Shown one piece after another: positions 1-11,601 of a stretch of 64,000 bases of DNA (its first letter is position 1; every line of letters begins with the position of its first letter). The translations under genes were made by a program, and so were the position numbers. This stretch comes from Mikania micrantha (lineage: Eukaryota; Streptophyta; Magnoliopsida; Asterales; Asteraceae). Location of the stretch: positions 107,834,362 through 107,898,361 of the forward strand of contig CM018693.1 in the NCBI GenBank assembly GCA_009363875.1, written 5' to 3'. The notes beneath the pieces were generated by a model. The model was given only the letters and a program-made list of their open reading frames with translations, did not search any database and was not told the DNA's origin.

Positions 1-1430
1 AAACACATCTACAGGGTCGGTTGGATGATAGGATCGAAACCCCCAAGGATTTGGGTTCGATCGAGTTCGAATTGTAGACCGAATTGGGTTTGATGACTGC
101 GGCTATGGATAAACCAAGGGGAACCTGGGTGGTTGTTATTAAAACTAATTGAAATCAAAGCTATTAATGATACTAGTTGGTTTGGGCTTGCGTTACTGAT
201 TCAAGAGGTCCAGGGTTCGAACCCTGCCTCTGTTGGGTTTTGAGTTTAAAAACCATTTTGGTTTTTTTAGCCGTAATTCACTCGTTCTAACTCCGTTTCG
301 ACCCGTTCAAGTTGCGTTGGAACCGTATCGCGAATACGAACAATCTAAAATAATAAAACTTATATTATTAACCGAAAAATATAATCGTGTATAAATGCGA
401 ACATGTTATTATAATCAAATATATGTTTATTTGATTTAATTAAACAATTTCAAAGGCACACTTACGTACAAACACACGTTTCTAACATTCTAACATACGT
501 GTATTGACACGTACGTGATTTCACATTAAAAGACATTCCAAATAACCCAAAGTTATTATTTAAACACAGATTCTTCGTAGAGGATTATTTACGCGAATTC
601 ACGAGTGTTTGATCATTCTGCTCACTATCAAAGTGCGTACACGGCCCCTTTCTTATTTTAACTGTTTTGGGGGAGAAAACATGTGCAAAAAACATTTTTA
701 GATACATATCACTTGCATGAGTTAACTGTTTACATTATGTGACAACATAGCATTTACAAGTCCTTACATTTCGAACCGTTTAGTTTGCCGTAGTGCAAAG
801 CGTGGTAGTTGGAAATAGATCTATTAGGTTTGACAAACCTCACTTGGTAGATGGGATCTACGCAAGTGTTTGACTGACCAAACACACATTACTATTGTTT
901 GTGCTAGACAATAGTGGCAAGGCAAAACATGCGATAGCATGCAACAGTCAGCTTCGGTGTCGACCACTTATGTAAATAGTAGAAATGACTAGCTATCATG
1001 ACTATGCATGTGTGATTATGTTATCTGTAAACTTTATATTCAAACTGTGGTTTTAAACATTGTGAATGCTTAAACCTGTGTTATGGACCAACCTTTGTGT
1101 TGACTTGATTTACATGTTTTCTCAGGACGTTAAAGTACACAAGAAAGCAAGCATGGACTAGGAGATCGAGTCGCATGCATATTTGACATTTCTATTATTT
1201 AGATTTGAACATTTGGGAATTTGTTTTGTAATTTACATTTTACAACTGTTATGTTTGTTATTGTTTTAAAACGCTTCCGCAAACTTTGAAAACTTTGATG
1301 TTACAGTTTTAGACCAAAGTATGTTTTGAAAATCATATAGAGGTCTTCGTTATGCCTAATGATCTGAGATCCTGGTTTGTCACGTTCCCAAATGGTATGA
1401 TTCCGTTAGTTGAAAATTGGGGGTGTGACA
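1..1430 (+). repeat. 5' LTR, partial
   Basis: This is the 3' part of the 5' LTR, colinear with 8850-10279. It ends in TGTGACA immediately before the primer-binding site. It contains a tRNA-like segment (171-233). The first 1310 bases or so of the full 2740-bp LTR lie outside the window. Confidence 0.95.
171..233 (+). other. tRNA-like segment inside LTR (D-arm, anticodon-arm and T-arm look)
   Basis: A D-loop-like AGTTGGTTTGGGC is followed by a possible anticodon arm (short stem around loop TTACTGA) and a Pol III B-box-like GGTTCGAACCC. The GG of the D-loop (179) and the TTC of the T-loop (216) are 37 nt apart, as in a real tRNA. The T-loop pairing and the acceptor stem are imperfect, so this is not a functional tRNA gene. 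An identical copy sits in the 3' LTR, and related segments occur in two other LTRs of the window. Confidence 0.5.
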
Positions 1431-1433
1431 GAT

Positions 1434-1445
1434 TGGTATCAGAGC
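1434..1445 (+). promoter_or_regulatory. primer-binding site, initiator tRNA-Met
   Basis: TGGTATCAGAGC lies three bases after the end of the 5' LTR and is complementary to the 3' end of plant initiator tRNA-Met. This is the usual minus-strand priming site for plant LTR retrotransposons. Confidence 0.9.
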
Positions 1446-1613
1446 CATTGGTTATAGCGAACTAGGTTTGCATTTGTAGACTTAGACTATAACTGTTAGA
1501 CATTAGACACGCATGCTTACACATATTACTTAGAAATTACATATGGCATTATGTAATAGACTTGCTTACACATTCCATGGCACTGCACTTACATTTAGTA
1601 TTATGTAACAGGC

Positions 1614-2156
1614 ATGGCATCTTCATCATCAGCACCATACATATACATAGATGATTCGGAGGATGAGGAGCCGGTAGTTCCAGCACCACCATCATCACCA
1701 GCACCACCTATCCCATCTCCTCCACCATCTGAGAGAGATGATTCAGACCCTGAGGAGGATCCGGATGAGGACCCGGAGGAGGATCCGGATGAGGACCCGG
1801 ATGAGGACCCGGAGGAGGAGCCAGCGGAGGGTACTCAGGAGATTCATGCTGAGGGACCTTCTACTCATCCACCACCTGTATTGGATGTTCCTGAGCCTAA
1901 GAGGCAACGGACTGACTCTGAGGAGATTGCCAAACTACGTGAGGACTTGTACTGGGCAAATGATAGGATTGAGTACAATGTTCGAGAACTCTGGGATGCG
2001 AATGAAAGACAAGATAACCTTGCCCACCAGGTTAATGAGATGCGAGATGAGATCATCCATTTGACTGGTCGTCTTCAAGCTTCTGAGAACCGAGCTGAGA
2101 TTCTGGAAGGCAGACTTGTAGCCTTGGAGGATTTGGTGGTCTCGGAGAATGAATAA
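1614..2156 (+). CDS. pre-gag ORF: acidic, Ser/Pro-rich protein with C-terminal coiled coil
   Basis: An intact 180-codon ORF lies between the primer-binding site and gag, about 170 bases after the LTR. Residues 1-18 are Ser-rich and contain PYIYIDDSEDEE. Residues 20-40 are Pro/Ser-rich. Residues about 43-72 are a tandem acidic run of DPEEDPDEDP type, built from an 18-base DNA repeat. Residues about 100-178 are a charged heptad-like helix with no proline, a probable coiled coil. No cysteine motif or enzyme motif is visible. It is not part of gag, whose own ATG is 320 bases downstream. The other gypsy element here has a homologous ORF in the same place (22107-22718, - strand) sharing PY-x-x-(I/L)-DD, a Ser/acid-rich patch and a C-terminal helix. 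Function is unknown. A capsid accessory or multimerisation role is only a guess. Confidence 0.75.
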   Translation: MASSSSAPYIYIDDSEDEEPVVPAPPSSPAPPIPSPPPSERDDSDPEEDPDEDPEEDPDEDPDEDPEEEPAEGTQEIHAEGPSTHPPPVLDVPEPKRQRTDSEEIAKLREDLYWANDRIEYNVRELWDANERQDNLAHQVNEMRDEIIHLTGRLQASENRAEILEGRLVALEDLVVSENE

Positions 2157-2476
2157 GAGGATGAAGAGGATGAAGAGGAGGAAGGGGAGGAACCAGCACC
2201 AGCTGTTGATTCTGATCCTGAATCCACTATCGATGATCCAGAGGACTGAGTTAGTTAGACTTATTAGGGGCGGGTTGTGTCCCTACACTAGATGTTTGGA
2301 GAATTTATGTTTTGATTTTGAAATACTCAAATCAGATTATTATCTATTGAAAACTATTATTTACAGAAAACAGTTGTGTTGATTTCTACATTACATGGTT
2401 GTTGTTTATTGTATTGTTTACACATGTCACATTGGACTTTGATAACACTCTAACGTTTCTTTTAACTAGGAAGATA

Positions 2477-3655
2477 ATGGCCGGAGAGAACGTACAAATG
2501 ACAGTTGCTGAGCTCAATGAGCTGATCAATAACAGGGTCGCGGAGGCAATCGCGAACTATGTTCAGACACACACTACAGGGCCACAGGGTCCAGCAGGAG
2601 GATTAGTGAACCCACAGGCGTGCACGTTCAACATGTTCTTGGACTGTAAGCCACATAACTTCAAAGGATCGGAGGGGGCCATTGGACTCCTTCGATGGAT
2701 TGAGAAGGCTAAATCAGTGTTTGAGATGTGCAACTGTCCTGATGAGAGTAAAGTAAAGTATGCTACGGGAACATTGGAGGGTCCAACATTGACTTTGTGG
2801 AACTCGAATGTTCAGACTTTGGGATTGGGTGAGGCCAATGCCTTAACCTGGAATGGATTCAAGACTTTACTGCAGGAGGAATACTGTCCTCGCAGTGAGA
2901 TGCAGAAACTGGAGGAGGAGTATTGGCATCTCAAGATGGAGGGGTCAAACATCGAGGAGTACACGACTCGATCACATGAACTGGCCAGACTACTACCTCA
3001 CATGGCTACTCCAGCCAGTAAGTGGATAGAGAGGTACATCGGGGGATTGGTGCCTCAAATCCAAGGATTGGTTACTTCTGCAAATCCTACAACAATTCAA
3101 CAAGTTGTTCGGCTAGCGCACCAACTGACTGATCAGGCAGTGTTACAGGGGACTCTGCCTAAACGAACAGCAGCTACTAAGGTAGGTGACCACAAGAGGA
3201 AGTAGGAAAGCAGCAACACCAAGAACAATAACCAACAGCCGTTTCAGCAGAATCGAAGGCAGGATTCACACAAGTCTTATCACAACTCGAATAGTGGTCA
3301 GCAATCATCATCATCAGGGGGTTATATTGGTAAACATCCAAAATGCAACAGGTGTGGATTTCATCATGCGGGAAATCAGTGTGATAAAGTTAAGTGTCAA
3401 CGGTGTGGTAAAGTTGGACATGTAGCTAAGGATTGCCGTGGAGAGCTGCAAAACAATTCCAACAATTAGAATAATAATCAGAACAATGCACAGAAGGGTT
3501 GTTTCGAGTGTGGTAAGATGGGACACTTTAAAAAGTATTGCCCACAACTCAAGAAAGGCGGGGATAACAATGCAAATGTCAACGGCAACGGCAACGGTAA
3601 CGGCAATGGCACCAATAACAACAACAACAACAATGGTGCTAGGGGCAGGGCATTT
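2477..3655 (+). pseudogene. gag: gag (capsid and nucleocapsid), two in-frame stops
   Basis: The likely start is the ATG at 2477 (MAGENVQMTVAELNELI). An upstream in-frame ATG at 2399 would add a hydrophobic, non-gag leader. The capsid core (retrotransposon gag domain) runs from about residue 45 to 240, with NFKGSEGAIGLLRWIEKA and the EEYCPRSEMQKLE region. A TAG at 3203-3205 ends it in front of the nucleocapsid part. The same frame then continues with a degenerate CNRCGFHHAGNQC and two CCHC zinc knuckles (CQRCGKVGHVAKDC, CFECGKMGHFKKYC). A second TAG at 3468-3470 lies between the knuckles. An Asn/Gly simple repeat (about 3580-3635) separates gag from the protease. Gag packages the RNA and forms the particle; this copy cannot make the full protein. 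Confidence 0.9.
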
Positions 3656-6600
3656 GTGATTGGAGGACGTCAAGCACGGGAGGATCCCAACATTGTCACG
3701 GGTACGTTCCTCTTAAATAATCACTATGCCTCTATGTTATTTGACACTGGTGCCGATCGGAGTTTTGTATCTAGTTCACTTGCTAAGTTGCTAAATGTTA
3801 GTCCCACTGCCTTAGAAAATCCATACACTGTAGAACTAGCTGATGGTAAACTAATTGTGGTTGAACAAATCCTTAAGGGATGTATACTTGACTTGATGGG
3901 TCAAACATTAGAAATTGATCTTATGCCTATCACTTTAGGCAGTTTTGATGTAGTCATTGGCATGGACTGGTTGTCCAAACACCAGGCTGAAATAGTATGC
4001 CATGAAAAGATCGTTCGTATACCTCTTTCGCATGGAGAGACATTGTATGTACAAGGCGAGAAGAGCAGTACGCCAATGCGTCTCATATCTTGTATGAAAG
4101 CACACAAATGTCTGCGTAAAGGTCATACAGCAGTTATAGCTCTTATAACTGAGAAGCCGGTAGCTGAGAAGAAGATTGAAGACATTCCAGTAGTTTGTGA
4201 ATTCCCCGAAGTATTTCCAGAAGACTTGCCAGGATTACCGCCTATCAGACAGGTGGAATTCCGAATCGACCTTACACCAGACGCAGCACCGATAGCTAGG
4301 GCGCCTTATCGACTTGCACCATCAGAGATGCAAGAGTTATCTACACAACTGCAAGAGTTGTTGGATAAGGGTTTTATACGACCTAGTTTTTCACCGTGGG
4401 GAGCTCCAGTCTTATTTGTTAAGAAGAAGGATGGGACTTTTCGTATGTGTATCGATTACCGGGAATTGAACAAGGTTACCATCAAAAACCGGTATCCGTT
4501 ACCTAGAATTGACGATCTGTTCGATTAATTGCAAGGTTCGAGTTACTACTCGAAGATTGATCTCAGATCGGGTTATCACCAACTAAGAGTCCAGGAGGAG
4601 GATATTCCAAAGACAGCATTCAGGACGCGTTATGGCCATTATGAGTTCTTGGTCATGCCATTTGGGTTGACAAACGCTCCAGCTGTATTCATGGATCTCA
4701 TGAATCGTGTTTGTAAACCTTATCTCGATAAGTTTGTCATTGTTTTCATTGATGACATTCTCATCTATTCTCAGACCGAGGAGGAGCATGCTGAACATCT
4801 TCGATTGTTGTTAGAATTACTGAAACAAGAGAAACTGTACGCTAAGTTCTCGAAATGTGACTTCTGGATGCGAGAAGTTCAATTCCTGGGTCATATAGTC
4901 AATAAAAAGGGTATACATGTTGATCCAGCAAAGATTGAAGCGATTAAGAATTGGGAAGCACCAAAGACCCCTACCGAGGTACGACAATTCCTTGGTTTGG
5001 CGGGTTACTATCGACAATTCATTGAGGGTTTCTCAAAGATCGCTCAACCACTTACAGCTCTTACGCATAAGGGAACGAAGTATAACTGGACGGATAAACA
5101 GGAAGCTGCATTCCAGTTATTGAAACAGAAACTCTGCAGTGCACCGATTCTGTCCTTACCAGAAGGGACGGAAGACTTTGTGGTGTATTGTGATGCATCT
5201 GCACAGGGTTTGGGATGTGTGTTGATGCAACGTGATAAAGTGATTGCTTATGCTTCAAGGCAACTACGACCACACGAAAAGAATTACACTACTCATGACT
5301 TGGAGTTAGGAGCAGTGGTTTTTGCTTTGAAAATTTGGAGGCATTACTTATACGGAACTAAGTGAACTATTTACACTGATCATAAGAGTTTGCAACATAT
5401 CTTTGATCAGAAGGAGCTTAATATGAGACAACGACGATGGGTTGAGTTGTTGAACGACTACGAATGCGCGATTAAGTATGACCCAGGAAAAGCTAATGTG
5501 GTAGCTGATGCTTTAAGCAGAAAAGACACTTCAACAAGACGGGTTCGCGCATTCATTATGACGATACATACTGACTTACCTGACAAGGTACGCAGTGCTC
5601 AGCTGGGAGCCTTAGAAAAGGATAATTTGGTACATGAATCCTTACGGGGGATGGAAACGCAATTGGATGTCAAGTCTGATGGAATTCGTTATTTCATTAA
5701 TCGACTTTGGATACCATTGCATGGTGGATTAAGGGAACTCGTGATGGATGAAGCACACAAATCTAGATATTCAGTCCATCCGGGATCAGACAAGATGTAT
5801 CATGACTTGAAGGCACTGTATTGGTGGCCTCACATGAAAGTTGACATTGCTAGATACGTTAGCAAGTGTTTGACTTGTTCAAAAGTCAAAGTTGAATATC
5901 AGAAACCATCTGGTTTGCTGCAACAACCAGAAATACCAATGTGGAAATGGGAACAGATTTCGATGGACTTCATTACTAAGTTACCCCGTACCCCAGCGGT
6001 TGTGATACGATATGGGTAATTGTCGATCGATTAACGAAATCTGCACACTTCTTAGCAATCAAGGAAACCGACAAGATGGAGAAACTGACTCGCATTTACA
6101 TCAAGGAGGTGGTAGCACGGCATGGTGTGCCAATCTCCATCATATCAGATCGGGATGCTCGATTTACTTCCAACTTTTGGAAATCACTTCATAAGTCATT
6201 GGGAACTCGTTTGGATATGAGTACCGCATATCATCCACAGACTGACGGTAAGAGTGAACATACGATTCAAACGCTCGAGGATATGTTACGAGCTTGTGTC
6301 ATTGATTTTGGTGATAGCTGGGAAAACCATTTACCGTTAGTGGAATTCTCTTACAACAATAGTTATCATACAAGTATTCAGGTGGCACCGTTTGAAGCTT
6401 TGTATGGTCGCAAATTTCGTTCACCAGTTTGTTGGGCTGAAATTGGTGACAGTCAAATAACAGGTCCTGAACTAGTACACGAAACGACTGAGAAGATTGT
6501 TCAAATCCGGAACCGTATGGCAGCGGCCCGGGATCGACAGAAGAGTTATGTTGACAAACGTCGAAAGCCATTGGAATTTCAAGTAGGAGACCGAGTTCTT

Positions 6601-7032
6601 CTAAAGGTATCACCTTGGAAAGGTGTGATACGATTTGGCAAGCGCGGAAAGCTTAGTCCACGATACGTAGGACCTTTTGAGATCCTGAAAAGGATTGGTC
6701 CGGTTGCGTATCAACTCAAATTACCGGATGAACTCAGTGGAGTTCATGATGTCTTTCATGTATCGAACTTAAAGAAATGTCTTTCTGATGAGACATTGAT
6801 TGTACCACCGGAAGAAATACAAGTGGATGAACAGTTACGATTTATTGAGGAACCAGCTGAAATCATGGACCGAGAGGTCAAACAGCTCAAACAAAGCAAG
6901 ATTCCGATAGTCAAAGTCCGTTGGAATTCAAGACGTGGTCCTGAATTCACATGGGAACGGGAAGACCAAATGATGAAGAAGTATCCTCATCTGTTCAAAA
7001 CAACAGCAACAAACACTGAGAGCGCACGTTAA
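3656..7032 (+). pseudogene. pol: pol: protease, reverse transcriptase, RNase H, integrase, chromodomain-like tail (broken)
   Basis: This continues the gag frame. The protease has the active-site triplet DTGA at 3743-3754. Reverse transcriptase covers about 4250-4970, with the catalytic FIDD aspartates at 4751-4756. RNase H follows with a YCDAS motif near 5190. Integrase has an HHCC zinc-binding region (about 5755-5880) and a core with DFI, SDRDARF and the SEHT glutamate (about 5960-6260). The C-terminus (about 6860-7005) ends in a chromodomain-like stretch with FTWERED. Breaks: TAA at 4526-4528 inside reverse transcriptase, TGA at 5363-5365 in RNase H, and a one-base loss in a C-run near 5990-5998 that shifts the rest of integrase to another frame. 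The element was therefore not autonomous unless rescued in trans. Confidence 0.92.
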
Positions 7033-7068
7033 ATTTCGGGACGAAATTTCCTTCAACAAGGGGATGAC
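7031..7068 (+). other. hairpin overlapping the pol stop codon plus polypurine tract, first copy
   Basis: AAATTTCG (7031-7038), loop GGA, CGAAATTT (7042-7049) form a perfect 8-bp inverted repeat starting inside the TAA stop of pol. It is followed by a purine-rich AAGGGGATGA at 7059-7068. The same arrangement occurs again at 7503-7539, directly before the 3' LTR, and in the other gypsy element (16299-16317). Confidence 0.75.
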
Positions 7069-7502
7069 GTGATGCTTCACACATCAACACTTCAGATTTC
7101 AAACTGTAAGCACAAACACTTTATGCAATTGGTTTAGTTACAAACATTTGTGCTACATTACATTTTATGTGCTACATTTCATATGTTACATGTTATGGTA
7201 GTACATGCACGATTAGTTACACACATTTTGCTATGTGCGAGGTTACATAGTACAAACAGTTGCAAACACTCACTAGGTGCAAAGTTACATAGCACACTAT
7301 GATCAAACACAAACAGTCACAGTTAGGTGAACTAACTAGTGTACACACAAACAGTTACATTGAACGATCACACTTAGGTGTGATGTTGCAAACATTGGAT
7401 TTTGTGTGTGAGTACACACAAGCAAACAGAATGATCAGACATCACACTAACACGCACAATCTGAATTCGCAAGTAGTTTCCTAACTACTTCTAACACCTA
7501 AC
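7069..7502 (+). other. 3' untranslated spacer between the two hairpin/polypurine copies
   Basis: This non-coding stretch is rich in short CACAAACA/TTACAT words, with many repeats of GTTACAT and ACACACA. I see no conserved ORF; the short open frame at 7299-7484 is simple sequence. Confidence 0.6.
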
Positions 7503-7539
7503 AATTTTCGGGACGAAAATTCCTTCAACAAGGGGATGA
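7503..7539 (+). other. hairpin and polypurine tract adjacent to the 3' LTR, second copy
   Basis: AATTTTCG (7503-7510), loop GGA, CGAAAATT (7514-7521) is again a perfect 8-bp stem. Relative to the first copy one base pair is exchanged on both sides (A-T to T-A). The polypurine AAGGGGATGA (7530-7539) abuts the LTR start TGCGACA at 7540, as expected for plus-strand priming. Confidence 0.8.
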
Positions 7540-10279
7540 TGCGACAATCCGGCATTTTAGACTAACCCCGTTAACCGAAAATTAACGGGAATTGTATGAA
7601 ATCGAACAAAATCAAACCATAAGGATTGGGATTAATCAAAACAAGTGTATAAACACTTAAAACAAAAGGATTAAACATGTAATTAGAAGAAACACACAAT
7701 TTTGACTTTTAAAAGTCAAAATTCGGTTGAAAATCAAAATAAAATTCGAATTAGCATTAAATTCCAGTAATTAATCGAATTAAAGCTTCAATTAACTTAC
7801 AATGATGATGATAATCGGTTATCAGGAGTTAATTAACCCATAATTGTCGAATTAAGTGGATTAAATCGTTAATAATGTCGAGACCGTAACCCTTCCATAT
7901 CGAATTGATATAATACGATCTAAATTCATCAAATTGAAGTTCCAGAAACCTAAATCGGCACAGTTAGAGCCTGTAACATTCATCAATTTGATCTTATAAG
8001 TCGTGGACAGAAGAACCCGATCGTAGAGTAGCCGCATCCAAGCCCAAAGTTGATTTTCATCAATCGGCCATCAAATCAGGTGCAAAATCATTCCTACACT
8101 TTCTAAAACTACCGATTAAGCAAATCCCCAGGTTAATTCGAAGTTGTAATATCAAATGATACAAGATTGAATCTTAGGGTTCATCACGAATATTGTTTTG
8201 GGGGTTTCTGCTTAAACGTGATTATAAATCGAATTAAAAGACACAAGTAGTTTCGTGATAAGCTACTAAATGAAATCCCTATGCTAAGTTCTTACAACAA
8301 AAACGAATTTTGTGATTTGAGTTTCTAGGGCTCATCATATGTAACGAATTGGGGGATTTCATTCAAATAGATGTAAAAACCAAATTAAATGGTTTTAAAG
8401 GTCTCAGAAAGCTCCGACTAATAAAATCTATATATCAATTTCATGAAATTATAGTGAATTGTAGATGATCAAGTTCTAGGGTTCTTGTAGAAAAACGATT
8501 TGGGGGATTCGACCTAAATGCTATTGATAATCGAAGAAACCTATACAGAAAGTTTTGAAATGCATTAATAGAAGAAAACATCATACTGATTTTACATAGT
8601 AATCACGAATTTGATAAGCTTGATTTTAGGGTTCTTGATTGTAAACGAGTTGAGGGTTTCGAACTAATTGAACTCGTTAATCAAATCAATCACTACAGAT
8701 GGTTTCGAAATTTACTATTAAATGAAAACCATATGGATTGGTGGACTCACAATTACGAATTTAACGATTTTGATTTGGTGGTTAATGAACTTGAGTTCGA
8801 GCTCGGATGGGATCGATTTACTCACTGAATCTAAATAAAAATTCAAATTAAACACATCTACAGGGTCGGTTGGATGATAGGATCGAAACCCCCAAGGATT
8901 TGGGTTCGATCGAGTTCGAATTGTAGACCGAATTGGGTTTGATGACTGCGGCTATGGATAAACCAAGGGGAACCTGGGTGGTTGTTATTAAAACTAATTG
9001 AAATCAAAGCTATTAATGATACTAGTTGGTTTGGGCTTGCGTTACTGATTCAAGAGGTCCAGGGTTCGAACCCTGCCTCTGTTGGGTTTTGAGTTTAAAA
9101 ACCATTTTGGTTTTTTTAGCCGTAATTCACTCGTTCTAACTCCGTTTCGACCCGTTCAAGTTGCGTTGGAACCGTATCGCGAATACGAACAATCTAAAAT
9201 AATAAAACTTATATTATTAACCGAAAAATATAATCGTGTATAAATGCGAACATGTTATTATAATCAAATATATGTTTATTTGATTTAATTAAACAATTTC
9301 AAAGGCACACTTACGTACAAACACACGTTTCTAACATTCTAACATACGTGTATTGACACGTACGTGATTTCACATTAAAAGACATTCCGAATAACCCAAA
9401 GTTATTATTTAAACACAGATTCTTCGTAGAGGATTATTTACGCGAATTCACGAGTGTTTGATCATTCTGCTCACTATCAAAGTGCGTACACGGCCCCTTT
9501 CTTATTTTAACTGTTTTGGGGGAGAAAACATGTGCAAAAAACATTTTTAGATACATATCACTTGCATGAGTTAACTGTTTACATTATGTGACAACATAGC
9601 ATTTACAAGTCCTTACATTTCGAACCGTTTAGTTTGCCGTAGTGCAAAGCGTGGTAGTTGGAAATAGATCTATTAGGTTTGACAAACCTCACTTGGTAGA
9701 TGGGATCTACGCAAGTGTTTGACTGACCAAACACACATTACTATTGTTTGTGCTAGACAATAGTGGCAAGGCAAAACATGCGATAGCATGCAACAGTCAG
9801 CTTCGGTGTCGACCACTTATGTAAATAGTAGAAATGACTAGCTATCATGACTATGCATGTGTGATTATGTTATCTGTAAACTTTATATTCAAACTGTGGT
9901 TTTAAACATTGTGAATGCTTAAACCTGTGTTATGCACCAATCTTTGTGTTGACTTGATTTACATGTTTTCTCAGGACGTTAAGGTACACAAGAAAGCAAG
10001 CATGGACTAGGAGATCGAGTCGCATGCATATTTGACATTTCTATTATTTAGATTTGAACATTTGGGAATTTGTTTTGTAATTTACATTTTACAACTGTTA
10101 TGTTTGTTATTGTTTTAAAACGCTTCCGCAAACTTTGAAAACTTTGATGTTACAGTTTTAGACCAAAGTATGTTTTGAAAATCATATAAAGGTCTTCGTT
10201 ATGTGTAATGATCTGAGATCCTGGTTTGTCACGTTCCCAAACGGTATGATTCCGTTAGTTGAAAATTGGGGGTGTGACA
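7540..10279 (+). repeat. 3' LTR (2740 bp)
   Basis: It runs from TGCGACAATCC to TGTGACA. The last 1430 bases are colinear with 1-1430. The first part has several diverged internal repeats of the form 'tagggttct...aaacgatttgggggattcga' (about 8170-8700). The tRNA-like segment recurs at 9020-9082. The LTR is related to the solo LTR at 28304-31255 along most of its length. Confidence 0.93.
9020..9082 (+). other. tRNA-like segment inside 3' LTR
   Basis: Identical to 171-233 (offset 8849). The B-box-like GGTTCGAACCC lies at about 9063-9073. Confidence 0.5.
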
Positions 10280-11495
10280 ATTACAATTGAATGCTAAAAA
10301 AAACATTGTTTAAAATTTAACTAGGTCTACTAAGTCTAATCCTATGTCTTCATCATGCTTCCTTATCCTGTTACACATGTAAAATAAGAGTTTGTCAACT
10401 ATTTGCATAGTTGGTGAGTTCACACACTAAGTTTAAATAATAAGTATAAAAAGGATGCAAACTATAGCCAAACTAGAATACGTATCATAAGCATAGCATG
10501 AATACAAGTTTGAATAAATAGAATGAATGAATGAATAACAATAGCTTGTGTCCAAACAAGTATCCTTACAGCATGTTAATTCAAGTATGATCATACTATA
10601 AATTAACAGTTATAATTCAACAGGTTTGCTAGGTGTACTTTTCACCTTTTTCACACAATGGCAAAAGCCAATGCTAAGATGGTATCTAACACATCTTAGG
10701 CTACTCAATACTAGCTTGCTTGACTGGCAACACACATAGAATCACACATAGAATCAACACATTGTATAAGCTTAGCATCTAACACATAAAGCTAACTAGG
10801 TCTAAGGCTTGCATCATAGATTGAATGAATAATAGAATGAATAAAGTTTTGAATAAAATATGTGTAACATACCAAAGAAAAAAAATGTAAAAGGGAGTGT
10901 GAATGAAACTCACTTGTTTATTTGTTTAGACAGGTGATAGAGAATGGAGTTGAAATTAGTGCTTCAACCAAAATTTACAAAGGCATAGTAGTCTAGTATC
11001 TGCTTAAAGTTCATGTCTTGATCTCTTAGAATCTACGGCATCTTAATGGAAGTCCTAAAGAGATTTTTTATGTTTGAATGATAACATGATCAATAACCAT
11101 TTAGTTATTTGAATACTTTCGTAATAGTATAAAATAATAAAATAAAATAAAATATTTTATATTCTATTCTTTTAATTTTTATTGTAATTTGTATGATAAG
11201 CCTTGAATTAATATTTGTTTAACAAAATAATGTTAGTTATTAACATAAGTATAACTTTAGAATTTATAATTTATTTTCAAAACCTGTAACAGTCATTTAG
11301 ATTACTTATAAACTTATTTAAAATAGTATGTAATGTAAAATTATCATGTTCATGAAATAGTTTTTAATGTAAATTACAGATGGATCCTTAGATTTTATTA
11401 AACCATTTTATTTACTCCAAAAGTATATCTTTTATTATTTTAAAATGCTAAATAATTAGTATAATATTAAAATGATAATTTAGAATTTTATCTGT

Positions 11496-11515
11496 TATAT
11501 ATATATATATATATA
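11496..11515. repeat. (TA)n microsatellite
   Basis: An uninterrupted alternation of T and A of about 20 bases inside the - strand LTR-like sequence. Confidence 0.9.
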
Positions 11516-11601
11516 GTTTGATAAAAATAATAATAATATTAATAGTAAGAATAATAAATAACTGAAAATAAGAAAAAAAAACCCAAAAGGAGCAAAACCG
11601 G

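Larger units (their letters stand above)
1..10279 (+). mobile_element. Ty3/gypsy LTR retrotransposon (chromovirus-like), 5' end cut by window edge
   Basis: Long terminal repeats flank a tRNA-iMet primer-binding site, a pre-gag ORF, gag, and pol in the order protease, reverse transcriptase, RNase H, integrase. The last is followed by a chromodomain-like tail, which is the Ty3/gypsy order. The integrase tail ends in a GPEFTWEREDQM type motif, as in Tekay/Del-like chromoviruses; lineage is an inference. Positions 1-1430 match 8850-10279 without gaps and with 8 hand-counted mismatches (about 0.6%), so the insertion is recent. Even so, gag-pol has four in-frame stops and one frameshift. The 3' LTR is followed by attac (10280-10284); the matching target duplication lies left of the window. 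Confidence 0.95.

Noticed and set aside
171..233. A functional tRNA gene in the LTR
   Set aside because: The acceptor stem does not pair, the T-stem is imperfect with a short loop, and the anticodon stem has mismatches. Kept only as tRNA-like.
1738..2064. Arg-rich second frame (RRIRMRTRRR) overlapping the pre-gag ORF
   Set aside because: It is the +1 reading of the GAGGATCCGGATGAGGACCCG repeat that codes for the acidic run. The other element does not keep it.
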